NCBI GenBank assembly: GCA_947359465.1
Contig: OX375880.1
Span: 25,930,714-25,994,713, forward strand
Reading direction: 5' to 3'
DNA length: 64,000 nucleotides
Origin: Metellina segmentata
Lineage: Eukaryota; Arthropoda; Arachnida; Araneae; Tetragnathidae
Of this stretch, positions 22,964-35,576 are shown piece by piece. Positions within the stretch are counted from its first letter, which is position 1, and each line of letters starts with the position of its first letter. The translations under genes were made by a program, and so were the position numbers. A model generated the notes under the pieces. The model worked only from the letters and a program-made list of their open reading frames with translations. It had not been told where the DNA came from and searched no databases.

Positions 22964-23986
22964 ATAACATGTAAGAGTAATTATTACTCCATCTTATAAC
23001 TACTTTCTCGGTGTAAGAATGTTTCCCGTATTTTCTGCAATACTTGCTATTGTATTTTATTAGTACATTATGCATTTACTAGATATTCGACTTCCTTTAG
23101 TGTTAAATATTTACACGTTTACAATTCAAAAGAGAGCCTTCAAAACTTCTACCAACGCAATAACACTCTTGATTATCAGAGCTAAAATAAATAAAATCAT
23201 CTTGGATAATATGTGCTCATATGGATAATGTGTAAGTGGAATAATTCACTACCTCTTAGAGAAGAAAGCCGTCTGGCTAGTTTATGACGTCACTAGCAGT
23301 AGGTAAAAGCCTTCCGATCGCAAATTCAGAAAACCTTTGAAAACGAGATATCTTGTTAAAAAAGCAGTGTGTATCGAGGTATATAATTGAAGGGTTCTAA
23401 ACAAAAACAGCACTTGTCCCAAATTCGCGAAAATTAGCTAACAGTGCAATGTTATAGTTCTCACAATAATCTGAAAATTAACATGTTCTTGTTATGAGGC
23501 GAGGAAGTTTGGTTGGTTCTATAAAAACAATTCTTGTCCAGAAAGTTTTTTTCTTCCTGAAAAATTGAAATTTTGTACAAGTGCGGTTTTTGTTGATAAC
23601 CCTTCAATTAATGCAAATTTTTTTGACATTCCTGTGTTTGTTACTCACTACTAACGTTTGTTCCGCGCAACCGAAACATGACCATGTTAAAAACAACTAT
23701 AACAATAAGTAACTTACATTTAAAAATGGCGTTAATAATTTACCACTGGAAACGAACTTCACACAATTTAATAAAAAAATCACTATCATTTCCATCCTGC
23801 TCTACGTTGGAGAGAATGAAAATATATCTTTATGAAGCAGTACTTACTTTTGACTGATGTCCTTTCAATCCTTATATTGCATTTGAAGCCATATATATTT
23901 GGTATAAATAATAAAAATAATAATAAAATAAAAGCAAGAAACATTCTCTGTCAGTCAGTTAAAATATCATAAATAGTGAATATATT
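22773..23986. other. Spacer between repeat X and copy 2 of the unclassified element
   Basis: Contains an (AT)n run at about 22927-22960 and a TGACGTCA octamer at 23285. No gene or element ends recognised. Confidence 0.5.
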
Positions 23987-25917
23987 CCCAGGAAAAAAAA
24001 TCAGCAAAAAACTTCAAAAAAAACCTGCAGGTTTCCTGCATGAATTTCGGACAAAAAAACTGCAGGTTTCCTGCATGAATTTTGGACAAAATTCCTGCAG
24101 GAAACCTGCAGTTTTTTGACTGTTTGTCATGATGATGAATGACTGGTGGCGCCATCTGGTGGTGAGATAAGTAAACACATTATTTTGGATTCATAAAAAA
24201 ATAAAAATTTCGTTGGAACAACGTCGATCTAGAGCACCACAACGGGCTATTGACAATGGTCCACGATCTATTAACAGGGGAACGAACCGAGGACAACACC
24301 TCGTAACTTTGAATCACGATCAGATGATTGGACTCGAACCCGGGACCAAGGATCTGGAGTTTAGCATGCTATCCATTAGGCCGTAACAGTCATATCCAAG
24401 CGTGGTGAATTAATGTAGTGTTCGTTTTTTCTCTGTTTTGGACTTTGTTTTTTTTCACTATGAATAAATTGAAAATGGTTTAAAAGGGTCCAAGACACAA
24501 AAATCGTCAAATTTTCGAAACACTTTTTAATATTTTAAGAAATTATCTGTGTTTTTCTGCTTAAAAAGACGTCTAAATCATATTTCTATCTTAATTAGAA
24601 CTAGAGATATAATAATTTTTGTGGTGCTTTTTGTTCTGAAAATCTAACACTCTTGACAGTTGTTGTCATGGAAACAATATCTGTCTTTAAAACTTTAAAT
24701 GCGTTTTCTCCATGTTACATTTTTTCAAGATTTCCTATATTCAAATTGCTATAAGTCGAAAACCGATCAAATTTAGGGGTTGAAATTTGGAATATATCTT
24801 TTTCAAACATTATACTTTAATTTTCATTCAGAAAATTTGAAACAAATATTTACTTTTAAAAATATAACTTAAAAAAAAGTACCTTAAAATTTTCAAAAAT
24901 TTTCATTCAAATATTTTTTATTTTTTATTAAGTTAATATTTTTTAAATTGTTGAATCAAAATTAAAGTTCATAAATTTGTGAATAATTTACTGCAAGAAT
25001 TTTGAAAATTGTACAAGAATATTTTGAATTTTAATAATTTAAAATGACCACTCTTTTTTTCAAGAAATTTTAATTTAAAATTTTAGAAAAACTTTTGGAA
25101 AAATTTTGTGTTGTGATTTCGCTTATTAGTTAGATGGGTAATCAGTACAAAAAAAATCAAAATTCTAAATTAATTAATAACAATTTTTTTTCAATGTGTC
25201 CCAGACCCACTTAAATTTTGTTTGGAGGGATTTAATACTTTTACAAAATAAGAAACCAGGTGATATATAACAGACCAAATTCAGATATTTGGTATGTTGG
25301 AGAAATACATTAGATGCGTTTAAATAAAGATTTTAATCGAATGTTGGCTAGCAGTATCAAATACAAGGTTACATTTTATGATTGGACTAAAAGATGAAAT
25401 AATCGACAATAAATGCAATTTTTTTATTATGGAAAATTTTCACTTTTTTTTAAGAAAATAATTAATATATATATATATATATATTAATTTTAATAAAACA
25501 TAATAGTTGATAAGTGTTTTCATAAAAACTACATTTTTTATGAAACAAAACTTTAACTTCAAACTTTATTTTTCCTTCAAAAAAACTGCAGTTTTTATGA
25601 AGGAAATATGCTTTTATAAAATTCCTTCATAAAAACTGAAGTTTTTATGAAGGAATTTTATGAAGGCATTTTTACTGCATTTTTCCTTTATAAAAACTGC
25701 AGATTTTATGAAGGTAAAAATTAATTTGGAAAAATTATAAATTTAATTTTCGGTAAACTGCAGTACTAATGAAGGAAACCATTATTCCTTCAAAACCTCT
25801 GCATTTTCACAGCGTAAAATCTGCACTTATCTGCCTTCAAAAAACCTGCATTCACCTGCAAAAAACCTTCAAAATAGATATTTTTTTGAAGGAAAGATGC
25901 TGATTTTTTTTGCTGGG
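23987..25917 (-). mobile_element. Unclassified inverted-terminus element, copy 2 (inverted)
   Basis: Starts CCCAGGAAAAAAAATCAGC and ends GCTGATTTTTTTTGCTGGG. It is colinear over its whole length with the reverse complement of 17482-19596, including the tRNA-like module and the TGCAG-rich ends. The length difference (1931 against 2115 bp) is due to small indels and one deletion. The two copies could pair as a hairpin of about 2 kb with a 4.4-kb loop. The short open frame at 23967-24155 is the repeated end, not a gene. Confidence 0.72.
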
Positions 25918-28372
25918 AAAACCGCAATTTGGTGGTGTTTGATTTTTTCAGTTTTAAAGGTTATGATAGGTTGCTCATCCAAATCGTTATTTTTGCTTTA
26001 TTCCATGTTTTTTTTCGAAATTGTATCTCATTTTCGATTTCTAAGACTAGTCCTGAAGCACCGTGTAATTTTTTGTTGTTTGAAATGGATTTCCTTAAAA
26101 CTTGCGATATTCTCCATAATGAGTTTGTTGTGCATAGGGAGATTTTTTTTTTTCATTCCATTAAGATTCTTTCTGATCCTTCCATAATTAATGAATTGCT
26201 CTATTGATTATATTTTAACTCTTTTTAATGCTTGGGTCTGATTTTTTTTCCCATTTCTTCCTGATCCAGTTTTTTTGTTGAATTAGTTTCTTTTTTAAAT
26301 AAAGGGACTGAAATATAAAATACAATATATAACAATCATTCTTTTTTTTTCGCTGTATTCCAAAAGTATTTAACTTAAGCCAGCACCCTCGGCAAGACTG
26401 AAAGTGAAAGCTAATTTAATTTTACGAACTACCAGAGCCACATGACTTATCATACGTGCAGTTATGCCATCAAACGTATGTAGTAACACATATTCCTAAA
26501 GGAACGGAACGGACGTATCAATTACGGAGTACCTTGCAGAGAACTGCGAACCTCCTCATCAGAATTAATAAGGAATTTAATGATTGTAGACTAAACAATG
26601 GAGGAAGAAAGTTAAAGGTAGTGGCATTGCACTATGAGAAAGGTAAATAATTAAGATAGACGATAGTGTTTAATAATTGATACAGTTAGGAGTCCAATTC
26701 ACGTTCCAAAGATGATGGGAGACAAAGAGGAGGGGCGACCAATCAGTACCGAAAAGAAGTGGCAAAATGCATGAGCTGTGCTGATGATTTGGGGGGTAAG
26801 TGGTGATAAGAGGGTATTCCTAAAGTACAGACAGCCGGTATCAAATTCGGCTAGGTTAACACGGGCACTCTGTTAATCCGAGCTGGAATAATTAATGTTC
26901 TACTATATTTCCATTAGGTGAACACTGGGTAGGCATTTACTCATGTTACATTTGAAGCCAAATTCTTATAATGAATTCTTACAATCTTCCATGAAAGGTT
27001 CAAATTGTTGGAGTTATTAATAGTAATAATAAATAATTATTCTAACATTTGATTGGCATAGCTAATCAAATGTGTAATTTATCTGGGTGGGGGTTTATTT
27101 TATAAATAGGTGAACCAAGATAAATTTCGTACTTTCTAAAGTCATTCTCTTAAATCATACATGTGAATTATTCTTAACTGCCAAACATTATCAGGAATTA
27201 CGCAGAGATTATCGGCAAAATGAAATGGTATGTTTCGCATTAGTGTGCTTGTAATCCAAATGTAATAGTAATGTAATCCAAAGTGTGCTTTTCGTATTTC
27301 GTAGCAATTTTGCAAAAAAAAAATATCGGTATCATACTTTTGTTACTCAAGTAATTTTAAAACAGGATTTTAAAATTGTTAATAAACCTTAATCTTAACT
27401 AATGACTTGAAACTATTTTGTAGATTTGGTTTTAATTCAAAACTGTGTGCTGAATATTTTAGTGAGAGTAGATTAACTGACATAACTAACTAAATAAACT
27501 AACTCTGAGATGGTAATATTGAAACAATCAAATTTTCATTTTTTAACTCAAAGCTACTTCGATTAAATTCGTTCACCAAATGTCTCAATATATCAATTAA
27601 AGAGCGTCATCTTGTCATACCCTTGATATTTACAAAGTTTAATTTTTTGCCGATACTAAGAGGTACGTTTAAATTTATATTAAAAAAACTGATGTATGGA
27701 AAAACTACTCTAACAAGTTACAACCTTTAAACGTTCTTAGTCTTCTTAGGAAAACATATTATTGCAGTTAAATCCTTTCCTACTCACATATTCATTTATA
27801 AAATGTTAAATAATACAGAATACCTCAAAAATACAGTAAAAAAGAATAGATAAAAAATATTTGCATCGATCGGCGCCTATTTTAAAATAAATAGAATGAA
27901 ACCTGATGAACTTAGTGAATATATGAAACTGAAATAACAACTTACTTGCCTGTTTATTCGAATAAATCCTTAAGTATGGACAATCGTGTCATTATTTTAT
28001 TATAACGACTGATTGTAGTTTCTTTGATGACCTTTGGAGTATTAAATCAATATACGTTCCTTCCAACTATACAATAAATGAAAGCATAAACACCTTAAGT
28101 AAAATTGTCGTCCGGCAAACACTCAAGCACGAGCAATGTATGAATCTATTTTACCAAACATGTACTTCAATCATGCTTCCACCAGATTAACAGAGAGGCT
28201 CTTATGTCATCACTCGTAAATCGTGTTTTAGAGAAGAATAAAATTGATCGAAGTAAGCAATTAATGACAGTGAGACGGAACACGTGCTTTTGCAGCCATT
28301 TATTCCGTCTCTTCACATTTCTGTTTTTTGGAACGGAAAATTCTTTATTATAATGACTTCGACAGCCGAAGT
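25918..28372. other. Intergenic DNA without recognised genes
   Basis: AT-rich. A GC-richer patch at about 26690-26880 (containing AAAGAGGAGGGGCGACC) may be an old repeat, but it has no ends or motifs I can name. The small open frames at 25897-26207 and 26456-26650 have no family resemblance. Confidence 0.45.
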
Positions 28373-28380
28373 ATAATGAC

Positions 28381-29246
28381 TAGGGCAGCTTTTTTGTTGC
28401 AGTAAAAATGGGAAAAGTTGCATTTATTATTCCCTAAAGTTGCATTTATTTTTGATACACTAAAATCTAAAATAAATTATTAGTAAAAAATGGAAAAATT
28501 CAAAATTTATTTGTATATTAGTAAATACAGAAGAACGTTGATGTCGTTGAATGGCCTATCCTAGGTCAGTGATTTCTTTAACATTGAAAAACTGCGCTCA
28601 ACAGAGACTGACGTTGCCTGACATTGTTGCATTGGACTTTGTCTGCAGTTGTGAAACAAGTGTACCACTCAAGTAACTTGGAGCAATGGCGGATAAAGCA
28701 CCTTGAGCGTGATTTCAGCCGCAGTCATATAATATGCTGTATTGGATAGCAGAAGCTCCAAATCCTTTCGATCAACATTCAGAAATTTTAAAACGTCATC
28801 TACAAGGCGAACAACATATTGATGATCGACACTCGCGTCGTAAGCTCTGCAGTCGATTACGCAAATTTCCTCTGGATTATCAAGAATGCCAACCAATGTG
28901 TTAAAAGTACTTCTTGCAATTTATTTCACTTTCGTCTTAGGACGAACACCTTCTTTCCATGAACTTGTTTGATCCGCAACACTTCGGCGTTCGCAAGATC
29001 AGACACACGTGATCAAAGGGTTGGTCCAGAGGGCAAAAAGTGAAATAGTAATTTTATATTAATTAATTTTAAGCTAAATTGTAAAAAGTTGCAACTATGC
29101 GAAAAGTTGCTTTTATGTAGAAAGTTGCATTTATGTTGCGGTTATAACTCACTTACAATAATACACCCCATGAATTTTGTTTTTATTACTTTACATAAAG
29201 CGTAGAACGTGTGAAAAAGTTGCATTTGTTGCAAAAAGTTGCCCGA
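28381..29246 (-). mobile_element. hAT element, internally deleted, CGGBP1-like transposase remnant
   Basis: Perfect 8-bp duplication ATAATGAC (28373-28380 and 29247-29254). Termini TAGGGCAGCTTTT and AAAAGTTGCCCGA are inverted repeats, and GTTGCATTTAT repeats fill both subterminal regions. The minus-strand frame at 28669-28896 reads DLELLLSNTAYYMTAAEITL then KVLYPPLLQVT, a pattern I associate with hAT transposases of the CGGBP1-like type. Most of the transposase is deleted, so it is non-autonomous. Confidence 0.8.
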
Positions 29247-29254
29247 ATAATGAC

Positions 29255-31560
29255 TATTTGTGGCAATTCTTTTAGTGTGCTTTTGGTCCTGAGTTGTGAC
29301 AGGCATTGGTAATCCCGTTTTTCTTAGGTCATTTCCACGCTTAAATAAACCAGAAGTTCAAAAAATTAAAATGTGTAAAATAATAAGTGTTATGCATCAA
29401 AATAAAGGTAATTTGTCTAGCTATTAGAATCAATCACCGAATAGTAACTTTATACCTCTGTATAAATGCAGAAGTCATTTAAAGTTGGATGAAAAAGTAC
29501 TTACTATGGCACTTGGTTTAGGCATATCATATTTATTACCTTATTTCTGATAGAGGAACATATAATATCTGAATCTTTTAAATCTCCAGTTATAATATGA
29601 TAGTATACTATAAAAAAAACTGATAAAAATGAAAGTATTATTTATATTAAAGTTTTGAGAAGGATGAAACTTTCCATATCCTGCATATGGATACGTCCAT
29701 TACAAATTTTGGGGAAAAGTTTTCTGACAACTTTAATTACAAGTATAAACGTTCAACATTGTTGAAGTAAAGCAATCATAACAGGCATAATAATGTATGA
29801 TAAAAAATATATATAAATTTTTTAAATAAGTAAATATTTTTTTTAATGTGTAACAGACGAAACATTGATATGTATGACGTATCACTACTGTGTAGCGAAC
29901 ACATTATTTGTATAACATGGACATTTATTCTGCCAATTTGTTAGTAAAAAGGTTACCATATTGATTTCAGAATAAAAAATTATTAATGCATAAAAGTACA
30001 ATATTAAGTACAAAAAAAATTAAGTAGAAAATATTATTTTTAATGAGGAAACATGCAATTTGTGCCTTACTTTTATACGCTATTGACGACGGTCTGGGAT
30101 CAGCCCCTTAAGGGAAAGGTCCGAGGACAACACCTCGTAATTTTGAACCACGGTAAGATGACGAAGCAACACCTGAGCTTTTGGGGTTAGTTAAAAAATG
30201 TAGCGTACCGAACAAAAGTTAATAGTGACGTGGAATTGAAACAAAAAAAAAGATCCTAACAGCTGTAGCTACTGTTGATCTTAGCATGATGAAACGTTCG
30301 TAGATTGAATTGGAATATCGTCTTGATATTCTTCGTGATACGAAAGGCTCTCATGTGTAAATTTACTAAGGTAGTAGAAAAAAACATTTTGAATTATTCC
30401 ATCTATTGTTGTAACTAGTTTTGCTGAAAGCCTATTCTTTTTTTTTTTTTAATAAAGTTTTTAAGTTGTACTGATCTTTTTGGGACACCCTGTATATACT
30501 AATGTCTACTAATAGGTATAAAAATATAACATCAGTCATTGGTTATAAATTGTCAATGCTTTAAAATTAGAGTAGATTTGATATTTTAAAAATAGAATTT
30601 TGTTTTTCCAGATTTTCAAATCATGGATTTGTTTAATTCTGTAAATTTTTATTACTAATTCCAAAAATTTTGGGTTTGGTTGATTTTTGTGATTTTTTAC
30701 ATAATAAATTATTTACACATCATACATAAAGGAAAACATGATCATAAAATAAAAATAACTTTATCCTTGAAACCTATTCGAAAAGTTATAATTCCTATAG
30801 AATTAATCAGGAAAAAAAAACGCTCTAAAAATCTAAGTTTCATCTTAAAACATTTATTCAAAGAGATCATTACAGCCATAAAGCAGAAAATTAAAAAAAA
30901 TTAAAAAAAATATTATTTAAAGAAGAAGAAAAAAGAAAAGTAATTCTTAAAGATATTATAATTAATGATTTTTTTTTATGTTTTGGGACATCGGGACCTT
31001 TGTAACATAAATTAAATCGGCAAAAAAAACGACCTATCGATCGTCACGTAATTTTGACATCGTATTTTTAAAAATAAGAAAAGTATGTTTACGGCAAAGA
31101 AAATGCACAAAAACACATAAAAATGCTTTAAAACGTTTGAAAAGTTATTTTAAAGACAAATAAATGCAGTTTAAAGTACTTACGATACATATTTTGCTTC
31201 AGATTTTGAGCTATATCTATCGTTTCTCTTTGACATCGCGAAATGCTAGAATGGCTGTAGTTTTGTTTGTTTGTTAATTCTTCAAAATTTTAAAGTAATG
31301 ATGCCATCTACTGATCAAAATAATAAACAAACTATCGTTATACTCTATTCATTTATTATTATTTTTTTGCAATTTTGGAAAACTCGTTAGAATTTATTTT
31401 CTGGGTAATGTACTGATCAGTTAACATTTTAGATGTCAAAAATCCGACATTTTTAACTAAAGAATTTAATTTTAAGGATATGTACACCAAACTGTTGTTA
31501 TAACTCATACTAATTCTTGTCTCTGAACAAAACTAAAAACCCATTGAGAAAAAGAAAATT
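29255..31560. other. Intergenic DNA with a few repeat remnants
   Basis: Holds a SINE body fragment (30075-30190) and a mariner-type terminus GGGACACCCTGTA at about 30480-30493 preceded by decayed sequence. The lysine-rich open frame at 30680-30904 is AT-driven low complexity. Nothing else is supported. Confidence 0.5.
30075..30190 (-). repeat. SINE body fragment
   Basis: CTATTGACGACGGTCTGGGATCAG, then ACAACACCTCGTAATTTTGAACC and GACGAAGCAACACCTGA match the 49971-50298 SINE in the same orientation. The head is absent. Confidence 0.65.
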
Positions 31561-31574
31561 AATTTTAAGAATTA

Positions 31575-32312
31575 AATTTACTTGCTGTCAAAGCTTAAAG
31601 TTATGAAATGTGTCTTGTTCCCACCTTTTACGAATTAACCATTTCACACTGAAAGAAACTCACAAGCTTTTCAAAACCAAAAATCCCCAACAAAAGATTG
31701 AATTGTCAAAGTTTTCAAATTTAAGACCAGAGCATGTATTGTTATTTTCTCAGACTCTACATAATGTGCGTGCCATAGCAACATTCTATTCTTGTTGGCT
31801 GTTTTAGAATATCACAATTTTACAAAACGTACTTCGGATTTTATTCAAGAAATCGGTTGTACATATTCAGAAGAATGAGTGTTAAACATTTGTGTCGGAT
31901 GTAAATATTTCCAAAATTATGAAAGACCCGCAAACCAAATTTCAGAAGAAGAAAAAAAGCAAAGAAGTAACATGGTATCAAATGGAATTCAATGGAGAGC
32001 GGAGTTGTAAAAACTAAAGAAAGTGGCACTATAGGAAATGTTGTTGAAACCATTAAGGAAAAGCTTAAACAATTTTTAAAGCATTGTTTTATTAAGAAAG
32101 AACAGTTTGAATTCTTTACAAAAGCAAAAGAAAATGTATCAAAGTATTCTATAATTCTGCAAGTTGATTTTAGTGAAACTTTTTCAATAAAGTTTCAAGA
32201 TGAACTTCAATTAGCCCATTGGAATAAAGACGAGCAGGTCACTATTTACACTGCTGCTTGGTTACCATATAAAACTGTTGAATCATATGCCATCATATTT
32301 AACTACATCTAA
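31575..32312 (+). pseudogene. Broken transposon-like protein with LRPxHVL and QVDFSE motifs
   Basis: The plus-strand frame at 31610-31807 has SKFSNLRPEHVLLFSQTLHN. After stops and frameshifts, 31992-32312 gives KEKLKQFLKHCFIKKEQFEF and IILQVDFSETFSIKFQDELQ, then LAHWNKDEQVTIYTAAWL. The acidic residues in QVDFSE and the following QxELQxAHW..TxxT recall a repeat-encoded nuclease-like family seen widely in arthropod and cnidarian genomes. I cannot name it with certainty. At least three disruptions show that the copy is dead. No ends found. Confidence 0.5.
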
Positions 32313-32506
32313 GTCCAGACTCACTCAATTCACAGTGTAATAGCAAATTCTAAAAATATTGTGTATGTTTCAGAAATTTCTAGAAAATCTGGAACTCCTT
32401 TTATATTTAGGTCAAAAACATTTTTCTGAAAAAGTTAACAAAAATGCAGCCGAGCAATATAAATATGTATCCAGTAATGACAATATAACTTTCTGCGCAT
32501 GCGTCA

Positions 32507-32956
32507 TTATAATATTGCCCCTCTAGTTTGGACAGATACAGGAACACAAACTCGTGGTACCCGGGCGTACAGTCCATTCATGTGTAGCCTTTGGCGCACA
32601 GTAGTCGAGGATATCGTCTTACCAATGTACGCTGCAACCATAGATGGCACACGTGTGGAGGTCGCGCTTCGATTCCACTTTGCCACAACAGCAATCTATC
32701 GATCTTCCCCGGGGGTCGTAACCCTTGGGTGGCCGGTCACAGGTCTTCGGACAGCTGCTTGTCTTGTATGGAATTGTTTCCGTAATCGTGAAAGCACGGA
32801 ATGATGAACGCCGATGAAAATTGCAACATCAGTGATTGATTGCCTTGCTTCAATGCGTCCCACAGGATCGCCAGCGCTCACTATCTGCCATTCGTCTTCT
32901 GTAAGCCATAGAAACACATCTGACTTGAAAACTAACTGTACGAAAGTTCTAAACAC
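32507..32956 (-). pseudogene. Tc1-like transposase N-terminal fragment
   Basis: The minus-strand frame reads GRIEARQSITDVAIFIGVHH, then VLSRLRKQFHTR, RRPVTGHPRVTTPGEDR, a stop where Tc1 proteins usually have DRYI, and then ATSTRVPSMVAAYIGKTIS and RVPRVCVPVSVQTRG. This is the paired helix-turn-helix DNA-binding part of Tc1/mariner (DD34E) transposases. The catalytic half is missing, so it is a 5' fragment with one internal stop. Confidence 0.82.
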
Positions 32957-33029
32957 TTACTATCAGCACTTTCATGGAACTCCTCTAACCCTTCACAATG
33001 CTGTCTTCTTATACGACTGCCTTTTTTGA

Positions 33030-34590
33030 ATATTTCTCTACACGAAACGTGATTGGCTGCTACGTAACACATTTGCATACTTCCATCTACCTCTGCAGAA
33101 AATTAGAGCCTCTCAAATTTAGATTGGCTTCTGGAAAATGACATTTTCCTCTCCGTGCGTAACTTTTGTCAATGTACTTTGTACCGGAACCAATTGAGGG
33201 ATAGATTTGTTTACGTTATCATTTTTTTTCTAATTTAACTAATAAACTTTCAAAATTACATGATAATTGCCTTCTCTCTGGAACCGTACCTTAAATAAAT
33301 ATTTTGCGTGTCAATTTTAAATTTGAAAAATTCTGTCATATTTATTTTTTTTTAATTTTGCAGCATATTTCCGAATTTAATTTTCACGGTATGTTTCAGT
33401 TTAATAATTATTTTTTTTTTAGAAATTAAAATTTTCATTTTAACTTGTGTCACTTTTCACGAAAAAGTGCGATGCATTTAAATAATAGATTGCTATTGAT
33501 GAAAACGATGTAAATGATTCAACTTGACCTTAAAAACTAAAATTTAAGTGAAGCGAAGGAAAAGGAAGTCGATAGACAACTGGTATTTCCGGCTATTCGA
33601 GTATGTGTCATTTGGTCCGCTGATACACATCTGCATGATCTATGGTAATTGATTGGACAACGCCAATTAGATAAAATGAGAATTTGATTAACTACATTTT
33701 ATGGGAACTCTGTTACCCATTGGAGAGCATTTAAATAGCGAAAGAAAAATCTTCGTACTACGTCTGGTTTGCTTGTTTTTACCATGGAAGTAGGAAAGAT
33801 TAGGAAGTGCCATAACAAGGTTTCGCTAACGCCGACATTTACATGATTTTAACGCGCTAACATGGCGGCCGCGCATGCGCTGTTAAAAACCTTTTATAAG
33901 GCGCATATTTTTTTCCATATTAAAATGTGTTAATTCATTTTGCAATCGAGCGATGCTAAATAAATGAAATATTACTACTTGAGCAATATTTTGTTTTTTA
34001 AATAATTTAATTATGATATAAAAAATTTACAAACTTTTTCCCGTTTTCTTACTGATTAGTAAAATTATATTTATCCTACAAATACCATTCCTCAGTAATG
34101 TTTTAATTTAGATTGACTGATCCCACACATAGCTTCTGCCCTCTCGTGCCTAATAGTCAAATGCTACTCTGTATCCCTCATTCTTGGTTTTGAAAATTGT
34201 ATCCAAATTGGTTTCCACAATTAGGCATTGAAATTCATTGTATTGAATTCCTACATACATTTAAACTTTTGGCCCAATCATACATTCTAAATATTTATTT
34301 TCTTATGGTATTTTACTTTTTATTATGTACTGCTTATCCATGCATCTCTACGTTCTGGGTCTTTGCGAAACCTGAAATGAAAATTATTTTAGTTAGATAC
34401 GATGGCTTTTCAATAAAAAATTATCATAATTTTTTTTAAAGGGATAAAAAAAATCAAGAAAAATAAAATTCATATTGAATGTGTAGCGGGATAAGTGGAG
34501 AATAGATAGCGCAAGTTTCACGTTCGTGACGTCATTGCTGAGACCTCGGTAGCCAGCCTAGAACACCTAGTTTTACTTTTGCCTACGGCA
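33030..34590. other. Intergenic DNA, one short repeat
   Basis: A stretch at about 33085-33160 (CTACCTCTGCAG, CATTTTCCTCTCCGTGC) recurs at about 37395-37480 in the same orientation. No genes. A TGACGTCA octamer occurs at 34527. Confidence 0.5.
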
Positions 34591-34592
34591 AA

Positions 34593-35333
34593 AATGGATG
34601 CGACACGCAACAAGCAATACGCTGCATTGAAATTTGGTTTTTGCCTTAAAAATTCGTCAGCTGAAGTCTCTGATGCTATAGGAAGATTATGGGGAGAGTG
34701 TCATTCCCTATAGGGCAGTTAGAAGATGGTTTAAGATGGTTAAAGAGGGGAAACAAGCAACAGAGCTCTGAGAAGTTTCCTTCATCACCAAGAAGACGAG
34801 AGTGGATGTTTCTGCTGGGGAAAGTTATGATCATATCATTTTTCAATATTCGAGGAATGGTGTATCAGCATGTTGTACCACCACCTACAACTGTAACTGT
34901 AGAATACTATAGAGATGGTCTGAAAACCCTACAACGCCACATCCATCGCAAAAGACCCCATTTGAAAGAAAAAGGATGGATGCGACACCATGATAGGCCT
35001 ACTCATAGTGCCAATGTTGTTGTTGAGTATCTTTCAAAAATCAATGTCATGTGTGTTCTCCATCCTCCATATAGTCCTGATTTAGCCCATGCGATTTTTT
35101 TTCTTTTCCCGAATTTGAAGAAACACCTCCGGGAAAAACGGTTTTCATTACCACAGGCAGAGTTAAAAGTTGCAGAGGCGATTATGAAGGACCTGTCGAA
35201 AAATGTCTTCCAGCATGTGTTTGAAGACTGGAAAAGAGGTGGGATAAGAGCATTGTATGTAATGGGGAGTATTTTGAGAAAGACCGTCAAAATTTGGAGG
35301 ATTAGTACAAGTAATTCTTTTTTATTAATTTAA
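34593..35333 (+). pseudogene. Decayed mariner transposase (SETMAR-like)
   Basis: The frame starts near MDATRNKQYAALKFGFCLK (34593), breaks, and continues at 34900-35290 with YYRDGLKTLQRHIHRKRP, WMRHHDRPTHSA, VLHPPYSPDLAHAIFFLFPN and KKHLREKRF. HPPYSPDLAPxDFxLFP is the mariner C-terminal catalytic block; here APxD has become AHAI, so the third catalytic aspartate is lost, and the first catalytic region is deleted or scrambled. A dead copy. Confidence 0.8.
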
Positions 35334-35365
35334 CCCATTAACGCCCAGCGTTCTCATTTGAGGAC
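35330..35365 (+). mobile_element. Solo piggyBac-like terminus
   Basis: TTAA followed by CCCATTAACGCCCAGCG resembles a piggyBac left end. No matching right end was found in the window, so this is a possible truncated element. Confidence 0.35.
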
Positions 35366-35576
35366 AGTGGATAAGAGAGCGTGTAGAATCTTTATATTTT
35401 CCAGAAACGATTGTTTGTTCTGCACGACGGTAGATGGTATTACCAGAAAGAATCCCACAAATTACAAAATATATGTTGTTGTTTAGAACTCCGTGATATG
35501 AATCGCCATTTCATGTTTTTTCATCCTGTTTAATGATAAATCTGTCTAACCATATTTTTTCCCCAAGTTCCAACGG

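Noticed and set aside
17482..25917. One giant 8.4-kb palindrome or assembly artefact
   Set aside because: The inner arms (19707/22772) and outer copies (17482/25917) have different symmetry centres and the inner pair is split by a hAT with its own duplication, so several separate events explain the pattern better. Long reads should still confirm it.
25897..26207. Phe/Leu-rich open frames of 96 and 92 residues resembling membrane proteins
   Set aside because: T-rich DNA gives such frames by chance; the two frames overlap each other and start inside the end of a repeat.
30680..30904. Lysine- and isoleucine-rich 74-residue open frame
   Set aside because: Composition follows AT-rich DNA, with no homology or start context; the region has poly-A runs.
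34689..35333. 214-residue open frame as a host gene
   Set aside because: Its conserved part is a mariner (SETMAR-like) transposase with deletions and a lost catalytic aspartate.
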